DNA from: Dermatophagoides farinae
Taxonomy: Eukaryota > Arthropoda > Arachnida > Sarcoptiformes > Pyroglyphidae
Assembly (NCBI RefSeq): GCF_024713945.1
Contig: NW_027461522.1
Coordinates: 218,698-282,697 of the forward strand
DNA length: 64,000 nt
Reading direction: 5' to 3'
The number at the start of each line of letters is the position of its first letter. The stretch's first letter is position 1. The position numbers were made by a program, and so were the translations under genes. Below are positions 49,535 to 59,960 of the stretch, in pieces. The notes beneath the pieces were generated by a model that did not search any database, had not been told where the DNA came from, and saw only the letters and a program-made list of their open reading frames with translations.

Positions 49535-49927
49535 TCATTTGCCTGTGCCACCGATCTTAGCCTTAGCAACACCTCTGACCTTCTTTCTCTTGTTTTTGAT
49601 ATCTTTCTTTTGGCGTCTGTTTACTGCAGTAGTCTTTTCTATAATACCTAATCGAGTTAAAATATGTTTATTTTCAAATTTTTTGGCAGCTGCAGCGGAG
49701 TCATAAATTCGGCCAAATCCTAGTGATTCTCCTCTACCAAATTTAGTGACAAATCCACTTATAACGATACGGTTAACATCGTTGACATTGTAAATTTTAG
49801 ATATTTCTTCGCGAATTTGGGCTCTGCTGAAAACGGGCTTTCCGTGGTGGTTTACAGTAACCAAAAATTGCTTTCTCTGCAATAGAGGATTAGATTTGAA
49901 TTTGTGTATTTCTAGAGTGTGTTGCAT
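49535..49927 (-). CDS. RPS24: 40S ribosomal protein eS24 (RPS24)
   Basis: 130 residues, normal length. The family blocks are NPLLQRKQFLVTVNHHGKP, FSRAQIREEISKIYNVND, TKFGRGESLGFGRIYDSAAA and a basic tail ending NKRKKVRGVAKAKIGGTGK. The gene is a single exon with its ATG at 49927, intact, convergent with the dehydrogenase gene. Confidence 0.95.
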   Translation of the reverse strand: MQHTLEIHKFKSNPLLQRKQFLVTVNHHGKPVFSRAQIREEISKIYNVNDVNRIVISGFVTKFGRGESLGFGRIYDSAAAAKKFENKHILTRLGIIEKTTAVNRRQKKDIKNKRKKVRGVAKAKIGGTGK

Positions 49928-50129
49928 TTGGTGAGTTAAAGAATACGAATTCTAAGGTATTAATAAAATTTTCGTGACAGAACGAAATTTATTTCAAAGC
50001 GGTACTCTAATATTGTTAATTAAAAAATACCTTATTCCAGTTAGCCCAAACTATAAAACAATTGAAACTCAATGTATTAATTTAAATACAACCACTGGAC
50101 TAGTTTTTTAAATTCCAAAAAGAAATATA

Positions 50130-51575
50130 ATGCAGCATATTTTTCTTAAGCTATATAATCTTTTTCTATATCTAGCGTGTCTATCAAACTTACTAGACTA
50201 CGCCGAAACTATAAGTTATGTAAATAGTCTATCTGGCGGCAGTGCTGCTGCAGCTCAGTTTTTTAGTTTACAATCATACAAATTCGATAACCATTTCTGC
50301 GGTTCAGAAGAGTGCATAATACCAATCGTTTATCTTGGAAACAACGACTCAAATAAATTATTTGTCAATTGCAGTATACATGGAAATGAAAAGTTCGGTA
50401 GTCTTGTTTGTATTCGATTAATCGAGTACTTGTTAAACGAACTTAATTACAACAACCGTTATATTGAAAGCTTGTTACTGTCACGGAAACTAGTGATAGC
50501 TATTTTTTCTAATCCTATTGGATACTTTAACAATACTAGGGAAGAATATGCTAGAGACCCAAATAGAGACTTTCCGATTTTTAACAAGTTCCACTCTAAA
50601 ACATTAACTAGTCGATTTTTACAAAAGTTTTACAGTCGAAACAGATTTCTTTTAACGATATCCTTGCATACTGGCAGTCAACAAGTTGCGTATTCGTGGG
50701 GCACAAAAGAAACACTTCCAACAGCACAAAATACAATAAAAGAACTAGATGCCGTGGCCAAACAATATGCCGAAAGCTTATGTGCTGAACTTTATAGTTC
50801 TAAAAATATATATTCTCATATCGAATCGCAACCTTATTCTTGTTCTGAGCTAAAGAGTCAATTTCCTACTGGGTTAATTAAAGAAATTTTATATCCAGTT
50901 ACAGGTGGGTTTGAAGATTTCGTATCTGGCTGTGGTTACTTTCCACAATACTGCGAGCATACTAACAACAAAAACAGTATATTATACATAACTCATCATT
51001 TACGTTCACCTGTATTGTTAGTTGAGTTACTCGATTCCTCAATAGATGTAAATGATTTAACTGACTACATGACCATCGATAATCAAATATTAATACCTCA
51101 ACTTGTAGAAGCACACATTGCAAGTTTAATGCGAATAATCGAACTAGTTCAGCCATTAATAGTGTTTTCAGTAAACGCTATTAATAGTCTGGAAAACTGT
51201 CATTCAATTGTAAATAGTACTGAAGATATTTTGATTCATACTTGTACAAGTCGAAACTTTTCTTTTCAAGATAGTTTGTCATATGGTAGTAATTATTTAA
51301 AAATCACCCACAAATGGCTAGCTAAGTTCATAAGTCGTAAATTGTCTGAATCTGAAAGTCAACACAATCTTGCTGGGTTTGGTTGCCGTAGTTTAACATT
51401 AAGTATTATAAGTAATGATCAAACTTTATCTACTAAAACAATTCCGTGTAATTCAATGTTTGAAACCAAAGCTGTATTTGACTTCTTTGTCTTTGAGAAA
51501 AATAGTTATTTTGCTAATTCAAAGATTGTAGATTTTATCATTGAAGCTGACCCATTTTCAATAATTAGCAACTAA
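50130..51575 (+). CDS. Secreted M14-type zinc carboxypeptidase
   Basis: 481 residues, opening with a signal-like hydrophobic segment (IFLKLYNLFLYLACLSNLL). Zinc ligands are His84 and Glu87 (SIHGNEKFG) and His180 (ISLHTGSQQ); the likely catalytic Glu is 299 (LLVELLD). The RDPNRDFP segment, just after GYFNNTREEY, is the M14 substrate-binding block. The protein probably trims C-terminal residues from proteins or peptides in the secretory pathway or outside the cell. A C-terminal domain of about 130 residues may be a transthyretin-like fold as in M14B enzymes, but this is not clear. It is convergent with the lipase gene, ten bases away. Confidence 0.85.
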   Translation: MQHIFLKLYNLFLYLACLSNLLDYAETISYVNSLSGGSAAAAQFFSLQSYKFDNHFCGSEECIIPIVYLGNNDSNKLFVNCSIHGNEKFGSLVCIRLIEYLLNELNYNNRYIESLLLSRKLVIAIFSNPIGYFNNTREEYARDPNRDFPIFNKFHSKTLTSRFLQKFYSRNRFLLTISLHTGSQQVAYSWGTKETLPTAQNTIKELDAVAKQYAESLCAELYSSKNIYSHIESQPYSCSELKSQFPTGLIKEILYPVTGGFEDFVSGCGYFPQYCEHTNNKNSILYITHHLRSPVLLVELLDSSIDVNDLTDYMTIDNQILIPQLVEAHIASLMRIIELVQPLIVFSVNAINSLENCHSIVNSTEDILIHTCTSRNFSFQDSLSYGSNYLKITHKWLAKFISRKLSESESQHNLAGFGCRSLTLSIISNDQTLSTKTIPCNSMFETKAVFDFFVFEKNSYFANSKIVDFIIEADPFSIISN

Positions 51576-51585
51576 TCGACCAGGT

Positions 51586-53766
51586 TTACTCAGTTTTCAA
51601 ACTAACTCCAGGGCAGTCATCGCACGCCCAACGATAATTAATGCAAGCTTCACTTAACTTACAAGCTATTGAGCATGTATGAGCAGCGACAATCTCTCCT
51701 TGGAACGGTGATACACATGCAAACTCAGTTGATTCTGCTTTATTCGAAAATAGATTTTTCATTTTTTTGGATTCAGGCTTTTGAATTTCATAACGCAAAG
51801 GAAACACATAAGCGTCTTTATACGGCACAAATTCACTATAACTAAAATCACTCGTTAAAATATGAGATACGTTTGACTTAACATTACACGGTAATGTTCG
51901 AACTGGGTCAGACTCATTGTATATAACTTTTATTGGTATTTTGTTAAATACGTATTGATATGAATTTTCGTCATAAATTTTTAAAGGCGCAAACGCAATA
52001 GCATCAACTTTTGGCTTTCTATCTGTTTCTAAGAAATCGTAGTAGGCTGCTAAGTTAATTGCTAATCCACCTCCTAGAGAGTGACCGGTGAAAGTAACAT
52101 TGTAAGTTTGCTTTAAACTACACCGCTGTTTTTCATACTCATTTAAAATAAAATTCTGTATATGATAGACTGTCGCTAAACTAGTTTCCTCGACTTGTTT
52201 GTGTAACTTAATATTATTTATTATAGCTGAAGGGGTTAACCATGCTTCCATATCTTTAACCCATTCTTGAAAGTGTTCTGTTCCCCGAATAGTAACTATA
52301 AAGTTACAATCATTGTCTGAATGTACTGTAAGTAACGGTAATCGCATTACCGTAGGGAAATCTAATGCTGATTTTTTATCTTTTTTGTTTACTGCATCAT
52401 AAACCAAATAGTTTTCAATTGCGTTTCTTATCATTCTAATAAGGGAGTATGATTCATTTTCTGTCACGGCTAGATAGGATTTAGTATACCTATAAAGCAG
52501 GTCATTGATAATGGTTGTAATTAACTCTATAAGATTTTCTGGGTACCTTACCATCAAAATAGTTTCTTCAACTATGGTTTGAATTAATAATTCGAGCGCA
52601 CTTCGAAATTCTGTCGGATTGATTTGGTTTATCTCATTATGTAAACTTTCAACTATTAAAATTAAAAGTTTATTAAGCAATGGGTGATTTTCAGTAGTGA
52701 GTTTCGTCCAAATTCGATTACTAACTTCTTTTTGAAGTGTTGTTTGATATGCTGAAAATGGAAATGTGCTGAAAGTATGTAAATTGTTTTTTGATTTTAG
52801 CATTGACGATTTTTCAGCGCTCTCAAGTACAAAAAAATTTGTCGACAGCAAGTCCACAATTCTAGAAACAATAAAGTCATATTGAGCTGGGCTGATTACA
52901 CGTTCGTATTTAGAATCTGTGACGTTAATATGCGCTAACTCAATAGAATTGTTATTTTTAATAAGATCTTCATCTGAGACTTTTAGATTTTTTGTATAGA
53001 AAATAGAGTTCACTATCCCGATTAAATTCCATCCAGGGTATTGCTTGTTGAACGACGGCGATTCTAATGCTTCTAAGATAATACGCTCATATTGCTCATT
53101 CATGTTATCATAATTTAATTTTTTTGACACATACTTGTCGAGCTCATAAATTTTGATTATTGCACGATAATAAACTAAATAACGGGCAAAGTCTGGGCTA
53201 TCCTTATTTATATCGAATTTCGGTTCAAGTGACAAATTCCACGGTTTAACTGGAGTTTGAGCAAAAGATACAACGCCATTAAGCCCAAACTTAGACCCAT
53301 CGATCATACATTTCTGTTCATCAAAATATTCTGAAATTACTGTATCGAACAGTAAATCTTTGTCACATAGGCCTATAGCAAAAATTAAATCGTTCATCAT
53401 GGTCGATATTGGTGCTTTCAGCTTGTCAAGACGTTCAATTTGGCGTTCATACTTAATAATGTCACAAACCCTGTTAGAAATTACTGTTAAATTTTCTGCC
53501 CAAGTTATACCTGGATTTGATTCAAATGTATAACCTAGAAGTGAAATAAATTTGGACAATTTCACGATGTCCAAGCTTTTATAAGATACAGCCTCTTTAT
53601 GTAAAACTTTATAATACAAAGCTTCTAGATCAGACAAGCCAACTCCAGATTCCACCGTGCGTTGAATGATATAACTAATACGAGTAATTAAGCTTTTTTT
53701 GCACAGTTGTAACGTATGTTTATAAGCCAATGGCAAGGCTAGTAAGACATACTTAAATGGAACCAT
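51586..53766 (-). CDS. Class 3 (fungal-type) lipase, predicted secretory
   Basis: 726 residues. The N-terminus has a hydrophobic stretch (YVLLALPLAYKHTLQL) that may be a signal peptide. The alpha/beta-hydrolase core lies in the last third. The nucleophile elbow is FTGHSLGGGLAINLAAY, with Ser563 in G-H-S-L-G. Before it come VTIRGTEHFQEWVKDMEAWL and, after it, YNESDPVRTLPC with the probable catalytic Asp. The C-terminus has a cysteine cluster (HTCSIACKLSEACINYRWAC), likely disulphide-bonded. The first 400 residues are helical, unlike small fungal lipases, and may be regulatory. The expected activity is on tri- or diacylglycerol. Confidence 0.87.
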   Translation of the reverse strand: MVPFKYVLLALPLAYKHTLQLCKKSLITRISYIIQRTVESGVGLSDLEALYYKVLHKEAVSYKSLDIVKLSKFISLLGYTFESNPGITWAENLTVISNRVCDIIKYERQIERLDKLKAPISTMMNDLIFAIGLCDKDLLFDTVISEYFDEQKCMIDGSKFGLNGVVSFAQTPVKPWNLSLEPKFDINKDSPDFARYLVYYRAIIKIYELDKYVSKKLNYDNMNEQYERIILEALESPSFNKQYPGWNLIGIVNSIFYTKNLKVSDEDLIKNNNSIELAHINVTDSKYERVISPAQYDFIVSRIVDLLSTNFFVLESAEKSSMLKSKNNLHTFSTFPFSAYQTTLQKEVSNRIWTKLTTENHPLLNKLLILIVESLHNEINQINPTEFRSALELLIQTIVEETILMVRYPENLIELITTIINDLLYRYTKSYLAVTENESYSLIRMIRNAIENYLVYDAVNKKDKKSALDFPTVMRLPLLTVHSDNDCNFIVTIRGTEHFQEWVKDMEAWLTPSAIINNIKLHKQVEETSLATVYHIQNFILNEYEKQRCSLKQTYNVTFTGHSLGGGLAINLAAYYDFLETDRKPKVDAIAFAPLKIYDENSYQYVFNKIPIKVIYNESDPVRTLPCNVKSNVSHILTSDFSYSEFVPYKDAYVFPLRYEIQKPESKKMKNLFSNKAESTEFACVSPFQGEIVAAHTCSIACKLSEACINYRWACDDCPGVSLKTE

Positions 53767-54161
53767 ATCAAAAAAATCATTAAATGCGCTTTATAAAAAT
53801 TAAAAACATAGCAGCTTCGAAAAGCATTTAGAAAATTTTTAAGATTTACATCCGAAACACGTGAAATTTGTAATTAGACGGCCGGCACAATATAGTAAAA
53901 GTCGATATTGTGATTCATATTCCGCTTATTATACTTCAGTGCTCAAGAGTAAATAAAATCAAAACCAAACTCATAAGTAATATTTATTACAAAAAGCCTG
54001 TCGCGGGATACATATAAATAGCGTTAAAATAAGCGGAATATTATATAAATTAATATAAATATTTAGCGCAATAACTAAAAATTGAAAGGCTAATTTATGG
54101 GTTTTTGAAAATTAGACATAACAGTAAATAAAATTTATTAATACCAAGTCGAAATCTTACT
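53767..54161. promoter_or_regulatory. Divergent intergenic region upstream of lipase and eS26
   Basis: 395 AT-rich bases with two G/C-containing patches (53878-53890 and 53998-54010). They serve both the lipase (leftward) and eS26 (rightward) starts. No ORF or RNA gene seen. Confidence 0.35.
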
Positions 54162-54491
54162 ATGGCTTCTAAAAGAAGAAATAATGGACGTTCTAAAAAG
54201 AACTGCGGCCACGTACGTGCAGTAAGATGTGTTAACTGCGGAAGATGCGTTCCAAAGGACAAAGCTATCAAGAGATTTAATGTTAGAAACATGGTCGATA
54301 TTGGTAGCCGAAACGATATCAGAGAAAACAGTATAATTGAAGGTTACAACATACCAAAAACATACATCAAGCAAATCCACTGCATTTCCTGCGCTATCCA
54401 CAGTAGAATCATCAGATCTAGAGCCAAGGAAGATCGCAAAATCAGACACGTTTCACATCAATCCCACCTTCTCATGAAAAAAAAAATTTAA
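54162..54491 (+). CDS. RPS26: 40S ribosomal protein eS26 (RPS26)
   Basis: 109 residues. It opens with the family block KRRNNGRSKKNCGHVRAVRC. The zinc-binding cysteines are in VRCVNCGRCVPKDKAIKRF and HCISCAIHSRIIRSR, followed by RAKEDRK. The ATG is at 54162, after an AT-rich leader. The C-terminus (HVSHQSHLLMKKKI) differs from the Pro/Arg-rich tail of animals. The gene is a single exon, intact. Confidence 0.96.
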   Translation: MASKRRNNGRSKKNCGHVRAVRCVNCGRCVPKDKAIKRFNVRNMVDIGSRNDIRENSIIEGYNIPKTYIKQIHCISCAIHSRIIRSRAKEDRKIRHVSHQSHLLMKKKI

Positions 54492-54777
54492 TTCCATATA
54501 TATGTGCTCTAGTTAGTTAAGTTTTTTTTCTCAATATGTTCAGTTGTAAACTTGTCATGTTATAAATAACGTAGTTTCATTTTCATGAAATATATTTTAT
54601 AATGTAAATTCAAATAACTACCTATGCGGCTTTGTGCACAAATACATGATTAGAGACGTCAAACACTGACTTGTACGAGCATTTCGCGCGCTTGCGACTT
54701 GTGAATAAAGTATTTTGGAAAAAAAAGATAATAATGAAAAAACTAAAACTTGAAAACGCTGGTTTATGTAACGTGGT

Positions 54778-57054
54778 TCAATCAGAATTTTGATAAATGT
54801 ACTCCAATATAAGTGGTACTTTATCTTCTACAAACTCATTTTTGTCTGCAATACTTTCGTGTAATTTCTGAATGATTTTGTTGATAGTTTCGATTCGAGT
54901 TTGTTTAAACTCAGCAAGTGGCTTTTCAAGGGTGTCCAATTTATTTTCTTTCAGTTGGCGAATAGCTCTAGCCGTATAATCAATAATTTTATGTTTTTTA
55001 ATGACAGTTTTCTTTTCTTTTTCTACAACTTTAGAAGTATAGTTTTTAATTGCTTGCCCAAACGCTTGTAAAGTGATGACCTGACTAACTAAGCGCTGGG
55101 TGGTTACCTGGGAAAGCGGAATATCATGAATCATGAACTTCTCTGGAGTTGTTCCAAGTGCTTGAACAATAGCTTTCATTTTGATCAATGCGAGAGAAGC
55201 GCACTGCAATTTTCTGGCTTCTGCTTCGCGGATGAGCTTGTTGTTTTCAATTTCTTTTTTGAGTTCGGCAGCTTTTTTGTCTTCTGCGTCGTTGACTTGC
55301 TGAGCCTTTTGGAATATAGCTTTTTGCTGTAAATCGTTGTACTTTTGGTTGTATTTCTCAACTTTGACACGGGTTGCTTCATATTCGAGTCTGCGCTTGT
55401 TGAAGGCTTCTTGTTCTTTTTCAACCTGGTTTTGGAGCTCTAATTTTTTGTCAACGCTATCAGTTTCTTCCTTATCATTTGTTAAAATGAAGCGGAACAA
55501 GTTGCTGCTAATATTAATAATATTTCTCAATATATTCTTGTGGAGATCGTTTGACGACTCGTTATTAAATTTGATTGCAGACTTTTGTGAATCAATGTGA
55601 ATATCAATCAACTGTTCTTCTGCCATTCGAAGCAACTCGAACTGAACTTGATGTGGTTTGTACAAATCACTGGTTGATAGTTTTTCCTTTAACTGCGACA
55701 AATTCATTGTTGAGTAAATCTTAGCGCATTTCAAAACTGTCTTGCGTAAGAACACCTGCTTGAGTAGCGCTTCGTAATAAAGCTTCAAATTTTCAAAGTA
55801 ATTAAAATCTGTTTGGCATAAGGCCAAAGCTGTTTTGAAACGAGCAGACCTAAATAGTTCGTAAATAGTTGGCAGCATGCTAAAAGCCCTAGTAGGAACC
55901 GATATGTCAAACGAATCACTATTTTCTATAAGGTTGAACAATTCTCGGACCTCTGGGAATATTTTGTTGAGAATACCTTTGGACTCGATCATGTTAATTA
56001 GTTGGTCACGTTCTGGAATTGTGTAGAGCGATAACAAGGAAGCGTCGTGCTTGCGAATATTGATGTCGAGTTTAGAAATCTTGCTGTGCGAGTTAGACTC
56101 AATTGGAACAGCCAGTATAACGATAGCTAACAAACTGAAGAACAATTGTTTATCTTGTTCTTGCAAATCGGTATGGTATTGGTCAATGTGGCTTATCCAG
56201 CGTAGCATTGCAACTGCGTGTACCAAAAAAAAATTTCCCTTGTAGTAGTAAGCTGCCAAATAAGCATAGTAAGAATTCAGTGCTTCAAACGCTAAAGTTT
56301 GGTTTGGAATGTATGAATTCGAATTCGAGTTGAAAACGTCTATTACTCCCAAATAATACAAATCGTCTATCGCGCATTTGACTTCACGCCATATTTTGAG
56401 TTTATACGCGCATTTCAACTGTATAATTCTGGACTGAATGTGAACCTGGGGTAGTTTCAACATTTCTACGTTTGTATGGCAAGCCTTGTCGTTGATTCTA
56501 GGCTTCAACTTGATAATGAGTTGGTACTGAGATCGGACTACGTCGCAAAAACGTCTAAATTCGTATTTCAAATCGTACTTGCAACACATATTCATCGCTT
56601 GTCTAATCGTAGAGTGGTACAAACTCCGAAGCCCGGGAGTCGTACGAATCAAGTCAATTATGCATTTGTACACTTCCATGCAAATACGTAATGCAGTCTC
56701 GATTTCGGCGTTGTTGTTGCTTTGTTCTGCAACGAGCTTTTCTCCAGCAGCTCGAAACTTCAGCAAAACACCTTCCAAAATGGGAATTGTTGCTATGGAA
56801 TGCTGACATAAATTTCGGTACTGACCCAAAACTTCACGACACGCTTTTACACTGTCCAAACGAACAGCTAATTCGAGGTATTTCGTCATTACATCCTCTT
56901 GAACATTTGCTTCCCAGTTTGTATTTCGAAATCTCTTGTCAAACAAAGTATTATGCAGAGTTTCAAATGCTTCTGTTGTTTGGCCGACTAATGTTAATTC
57001 GATTGCACGTTGTAGCGCAAACCGCGGCTGCAAAAACATCGAATTCATTGCCAT
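54778..57054 (-). CDS. EIF3A: Translation initiation factor eIF3 subunit A
   Basis: 758 residues. The N-terminal signature FLQPRFALQRAIELTLVGQ, KYLELAVRLDSVKACREVLG and YRNLCQHSIATIPILEGVLL matches eIF3a. TPR/PCI-type helices follow up to about residue 480. A long charged coiled coil (about 510-640, EKEQEAFNKRRLEYEATRVK) and a KHKIIDYTARAIRQLKENKL block complete it. This is the scaffold of eIF3, bridging the 40S subunit and the mRNA. It lacks the long repeat tail of animal eIF3a. It starts head to head with RPC4, 195 bases away. Confidence 0.92.
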   Translation of the reverse strand: MAMNSMFLQPRFALQRAIELTLVGQTTEAFETLHNTLFDKRFRNTNWEANVQEDVMTKYLELAVRLDSVKACREVLGQYRNLCQHSIATIPILEGVLLKFRAAGEKLVAEQSNNNAEIETALRICMEVYKCIIDLIRTTPGLRSLYHSTIRQAMNMCCKYDLKYEFRRFCDVVRSQYQLIIKLKPRINDKACHTNVEMLKLPQVHIQSRIIQLKCAYKLKIWREVKCAIDDLYYLGVIDVFNSNSNSYIPNQTLAFEALNSYYAYLAAYYYKGNFFLVHAVAMLRWISHIDQYHTDLQEQDKQLFFSLLAIVILAVPIESNSHSKISKLDINIRKHDASLLSLYTIPERDQLINMIESKGILNKIFPEVRELFNLIENSDSFDISVPTRAFSMLPTIYELFRSARFKTALALCQTDFNYFENLKLYYEALLKQVFLRKTVLKCAKIYSTMNLSQLKEKLSTSDLYKPHQVQFELLRMAEEQLIDIHIDSQKSAIKFNNESSNDLHKNILRNIINISSNLFRFILTNDKEETDSVDKKLELQNQVEKEQEAFNKRRLEYEATRVKVEKYNQKYNDLQQKAIFQKAQQVNDAEDKKAAELKKEIENNKLIREAEARKLQCASLALIKMKAIVQALGTTPEKFMIHDIPLSQVTTQRLVSQVITLQAFGQAIKNYTSKVVEKEKKTVIKKHKIIDYTARAIRQLKENKLDTLEKPLAEFKQTRIETINKIIQKLHESIADKNEFVEDKVPLILEYIYQNSD

Positions 57055-57249
57055 TTATTTTATGGTTCCAAATAATTCCAAAAAAACTATAAAAAATCTC
57101 TACCAAATCATTAAATATAATGCCTAGCTATAAATCTATATTTTCTATATTATTTTTATTTAATTTAGCCAAAAAAATTGCCAAAAAAACACATAAATCC
57201 AACCGCGCCGTTTCTGCGACTAAAGTGAAATTTTTTTAATTCGGAATAA

Positions 57250-58316
57250 ATGCGTAATGACTCTAATAATAATGATGAAAACCCAGATCGCAAAAAAACG
57301 TTAGAAATTCCAGGTATGTTGTTTTTTCACAAAACTATTTAGAATTTTTGAGAACAAGTTCTCTAAAATCTCTGATACCCAAAGCAGACACAACTGTTCC
57401 GTCTTTTAGCAGCATCAAGCCAAAAGCAAGAATTCGGTTTGTACCTAAAAGTTCCAATTTTAGTTCTGCGAATAGCCAATATTTACCAAATACTAATCCA
57501 AACTCTCTTGAAAGTCCAAGTAATGACTCTACTAATTTGCAGTCTATTCTGGCCAGAAGGCTGGAACAAAAAAATCAAGGTTCGCAGAACTTCAATTTGT
57601 CTTTCAACAACAAACAGTTTCACCCTAAATTGGTTGTTCTCGATAAATCCTCTAATAATCTGGCTTATGTAAAAGAAAATGACGAAACTAGCATCAAGTC
57701 TTATAAATTTCACGAACTAGGAATTAGAGACCAGTCTGACTTGTCGAAAATATATATGTACACGCCACTGTTAATTCCCTATTTTTCAGAGTCCGACGAC
57801 AAACAGTCCTGTAAAAAAACAGACGTTGACGACCAGAAAGATGTACAAACACAAAACTCGTGTAATTTGTTTCAACCTAACGTTGCTGGTAAAATTAACT
57901 GGAACATAATTCAGCTACCATCCCAGCTGCCTTCTCTCGACATTGAAAAAATTGAAAATCAATTTAATAAACCCATTGACAGGACTCTAAGCGCTGAGTC
58001 AGACCTGTATAATGCTAACAATTTAAACAACAGCAAATCCGGAGCTTATAAGTACTATGAAACAAATTTAGAGCAAAAAGATCCAAATAATCCTCTCACT
58101 TCTATTTATGATTTTCCCGAAGGTTACATAGGAGACTTTGTTGAGTACGAGTCCGGCCGTGTTGAATTGGTTTTGGGAGAAAACGTGTTTGAAATCAACC
58201 CCAGTACTAAAGTTAATTTTTATCAGGAAGCTTCGGTTTATTTAGCAGACAACAGCGAATTTCTTTTCATGGGAGAGTGTAATTCCAAATACATAGCGAC
58301 AATTCAAATAAACTAG
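57250..58316 (+). CDS. RNA polymerase III subunit RPC4 (POLR3D/Rpc53), two exons
   Basis: Exon 1 57250..57313 and exon 2 57343..58316 flank a 29-nt intron (57314..57342, donor GTATGT, acceptor TATTTAG), giving 345 residues. The N-terminal half is disordered with a KPKARIRFVPK patch, as in other RPC4 proteins. The C-terminal RPC4 domain (about residues 265-345) reads IYDFPEGYIGDFVEYESGR, VELVLGENVFEINPSTK and FYQEASVYLADNSEFLFMGE, matching the family's beta strands. RPC4 with RPC5 acts in Pol III termination and reinitiation on tRNA and 5S genes. Confidence 0.87.
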
Positions 58317-58462
58317 TTCTCTTTGAACTAAACAAATTCTCACTAAACTACACAGATATGAATAAACGATTAAATATTGGTCTATTTAAATTTGAATGAT
58401 AATATACGTATTGGTAAAAAGCCAAATCTAAAAAATAAAACTTTAACAACATTGACTAAGCA

Positions 58463-59782
58463 TTAAAAATCATGAATATCATTTATCACTTGAGCTGTTG
58501 CGCCTTGATATTGATCGTACTCGGCAATCAAGTCCGCCAAATTGCTGTCTGCTTCAGTAAACTCTAATTCTTCCATACCTTCTCCAAGATACCAGTGCAA
58601 AAAAGCTTTTCGCTTAAACATTAAAGCGAATTGATCAGATACTCTTTTAAATACTTCTTGAATACTGGTCGAGTTTCCGACAAATGTTGCACTCATACGT
58701 AAACCTTTTGGTGGAATGTCACAAATAGCAGTTTTAATGTTGGAAGGAATCCATTCAACGAATGAGTCAGAATATTTCTCCTGGATTTTGTGCATTTCAG
58801 TATCAACGTCCTTAGTACATACCTTTCCTCTAAACAGAACTGACGTAGTTAAATAACGACCATTTCGCGGATCACCTGCGCACATCATGTTGCCTGCATC
58901 GAATACTTGAGAAGCTATTTCGGATACAGTTAAGTTTCGGTATGGTTGAGACCCACGACTCGTTAAAGGCGCAAACCCTACCATGAAGAAATGCAATCTA
59001 GGAAACGGAATCAAGTTAACCGCTAGTTTTCTTAAATCTGAGTTAAGCTGACCTGGAAAACGCAAACAACACGTGACCCCGCTCATAGCGGCACTGACCA
59101 AATGGTTCAAATCACCATACGTGGGCGTAGTTAACTTCAATGTTCTAAAGCAAATATCATAAAGTGCTTCGTTATCCAAAGTATTTACAAATTCAGTGTT
59201 TTCAACCAGTTGATGCACACTCAAAGTAGCGTTATAGGGCTCTACAACGGTGTCGCTAACTTTAGGAGACGGAAAAACGCTAAAAGACTCAATAATTCTA
59301 TCGGGGTATTCTGAACGAATTTTGTTGATCAACAAGGTTCCCATACCAGAACCCGTGCCTCCTCCTAAAGAATGTACGATCTGAAAACCTTGTAAGCACT
59401 CGCAGCTTTCTACGTCTCTTCGGATTACATCCATAACTTCTTGAATCAGGTATGCTCCATCCGTATAAAATCCTTTAGCCCAGTTATTTCCAGCTCCTGA
59501 CTGTCCGAAGATAAAATTATCTGGTCTAAAAAGTTCTCCGAAAGGACCGGCGCGGATACTGTCCATGGTTCCAGGCTCTAAATCTACCAGAACGGCACGG
59601 GGTACAAATCTTCCATTGTGCGATTCGTTAAAAAATACATTTATGCGTTCCATCTGCAAATCATTGCCACCTCTGTACGTTCCGCGGCCGTCAATACCGT
59701 GCTCATCAGCAATTACTTCCCAAAATTTTGTTCCAATTTGGTTTCCGCATTGCCCTGCTTGTATTTGAATAATTTCTCTCAT
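58463..59782 (-). CDS. TUBB: Beta-tubulin, divergent, without acidic tail
   Basis: 439 residues. It opens with MREI, the motif for beta-tubulin mRNA autoregulation. [12 protein letters not shown] (140-151) is the GTP-binding loop, and [10 protein letters not shown] and [19 protein letters not shown] are typical. It is clearly beta, but many conserved positions differ ([15 protein letters not shown] where most have GHYTEGAELVDSVLD). The body ends [16 protein letters not shown] with no glutamate-rich tail. Residue 198 is Phe (usually Glu) and 200 is Asn (usually Phe or Tyr), while Phe167 is kept. The gene is a single exon, intact. It could be a specialised isotype; a canonical copy may exist elsewhere. 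Confidence 0.95.
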   Translation of the reverse strand: MREIIQIQAGQCGNQIGTKFWEVIADEHGIDGRGTYRGGNDLQMERINVFFNESHNGRFVPRAVLVDLEPGTMDSIRAGPFGELFRPDNFIFGQSGAGNNWAKGFYTDGAYLIQEVMDVIRRDVESCECLQGFQIVHSLGGGTGSGMGTLLINKIRSEYPDRIIESFSVFPSPKVSDTVVEPYNATLSVHQLVENTEFVNTLDNEALYDICFRTLKLTTPTYGDLNHLVSAAMSGVTCCLRFPGQLNSDLRKLAVNLIPFPRLHFFMVGFAPLTSRGSQPYRNLTVSEIASQVFDAGNMMCAGDPRNGRYLTTSVLFRGKVCTKDVDTEMHKIQEKYSDSFVEWIPSNIKTAICDIPPKGLRMSATFVGNSTSIQEVFKRVSDQFALMFKRKAFLHWYLGEGMEELEFTEADSNLADLIAEYDQYQGATAQVINDIHDF

Positions 59783-59960
59783 TTAAATTGAGTATTTTAG
59801 CACTTTAACAATTGTGTGCACTGCGCGAATTTTTGTTCTACTGAATTTTTGAATTAAGACTTTAATCTAAATCATTCAAAGCAAAAATTGACTGAATTTC
59901 AATTATTATTTTTTTTACTTTAGCTAATTATTAAAGTCGAACAAAATTATTTTTCGCTCT

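Noticed and set aside
54138-54449. Antisense open frame over eS26
   Set aside because: The opposite strand is an unmistakable ribosomal protein; the antisense frame has no coding character.
59565-59768. Antisense open frame over beta-tubulin
   Set aside because: A shadow of a conserved gene; no start context or homology.
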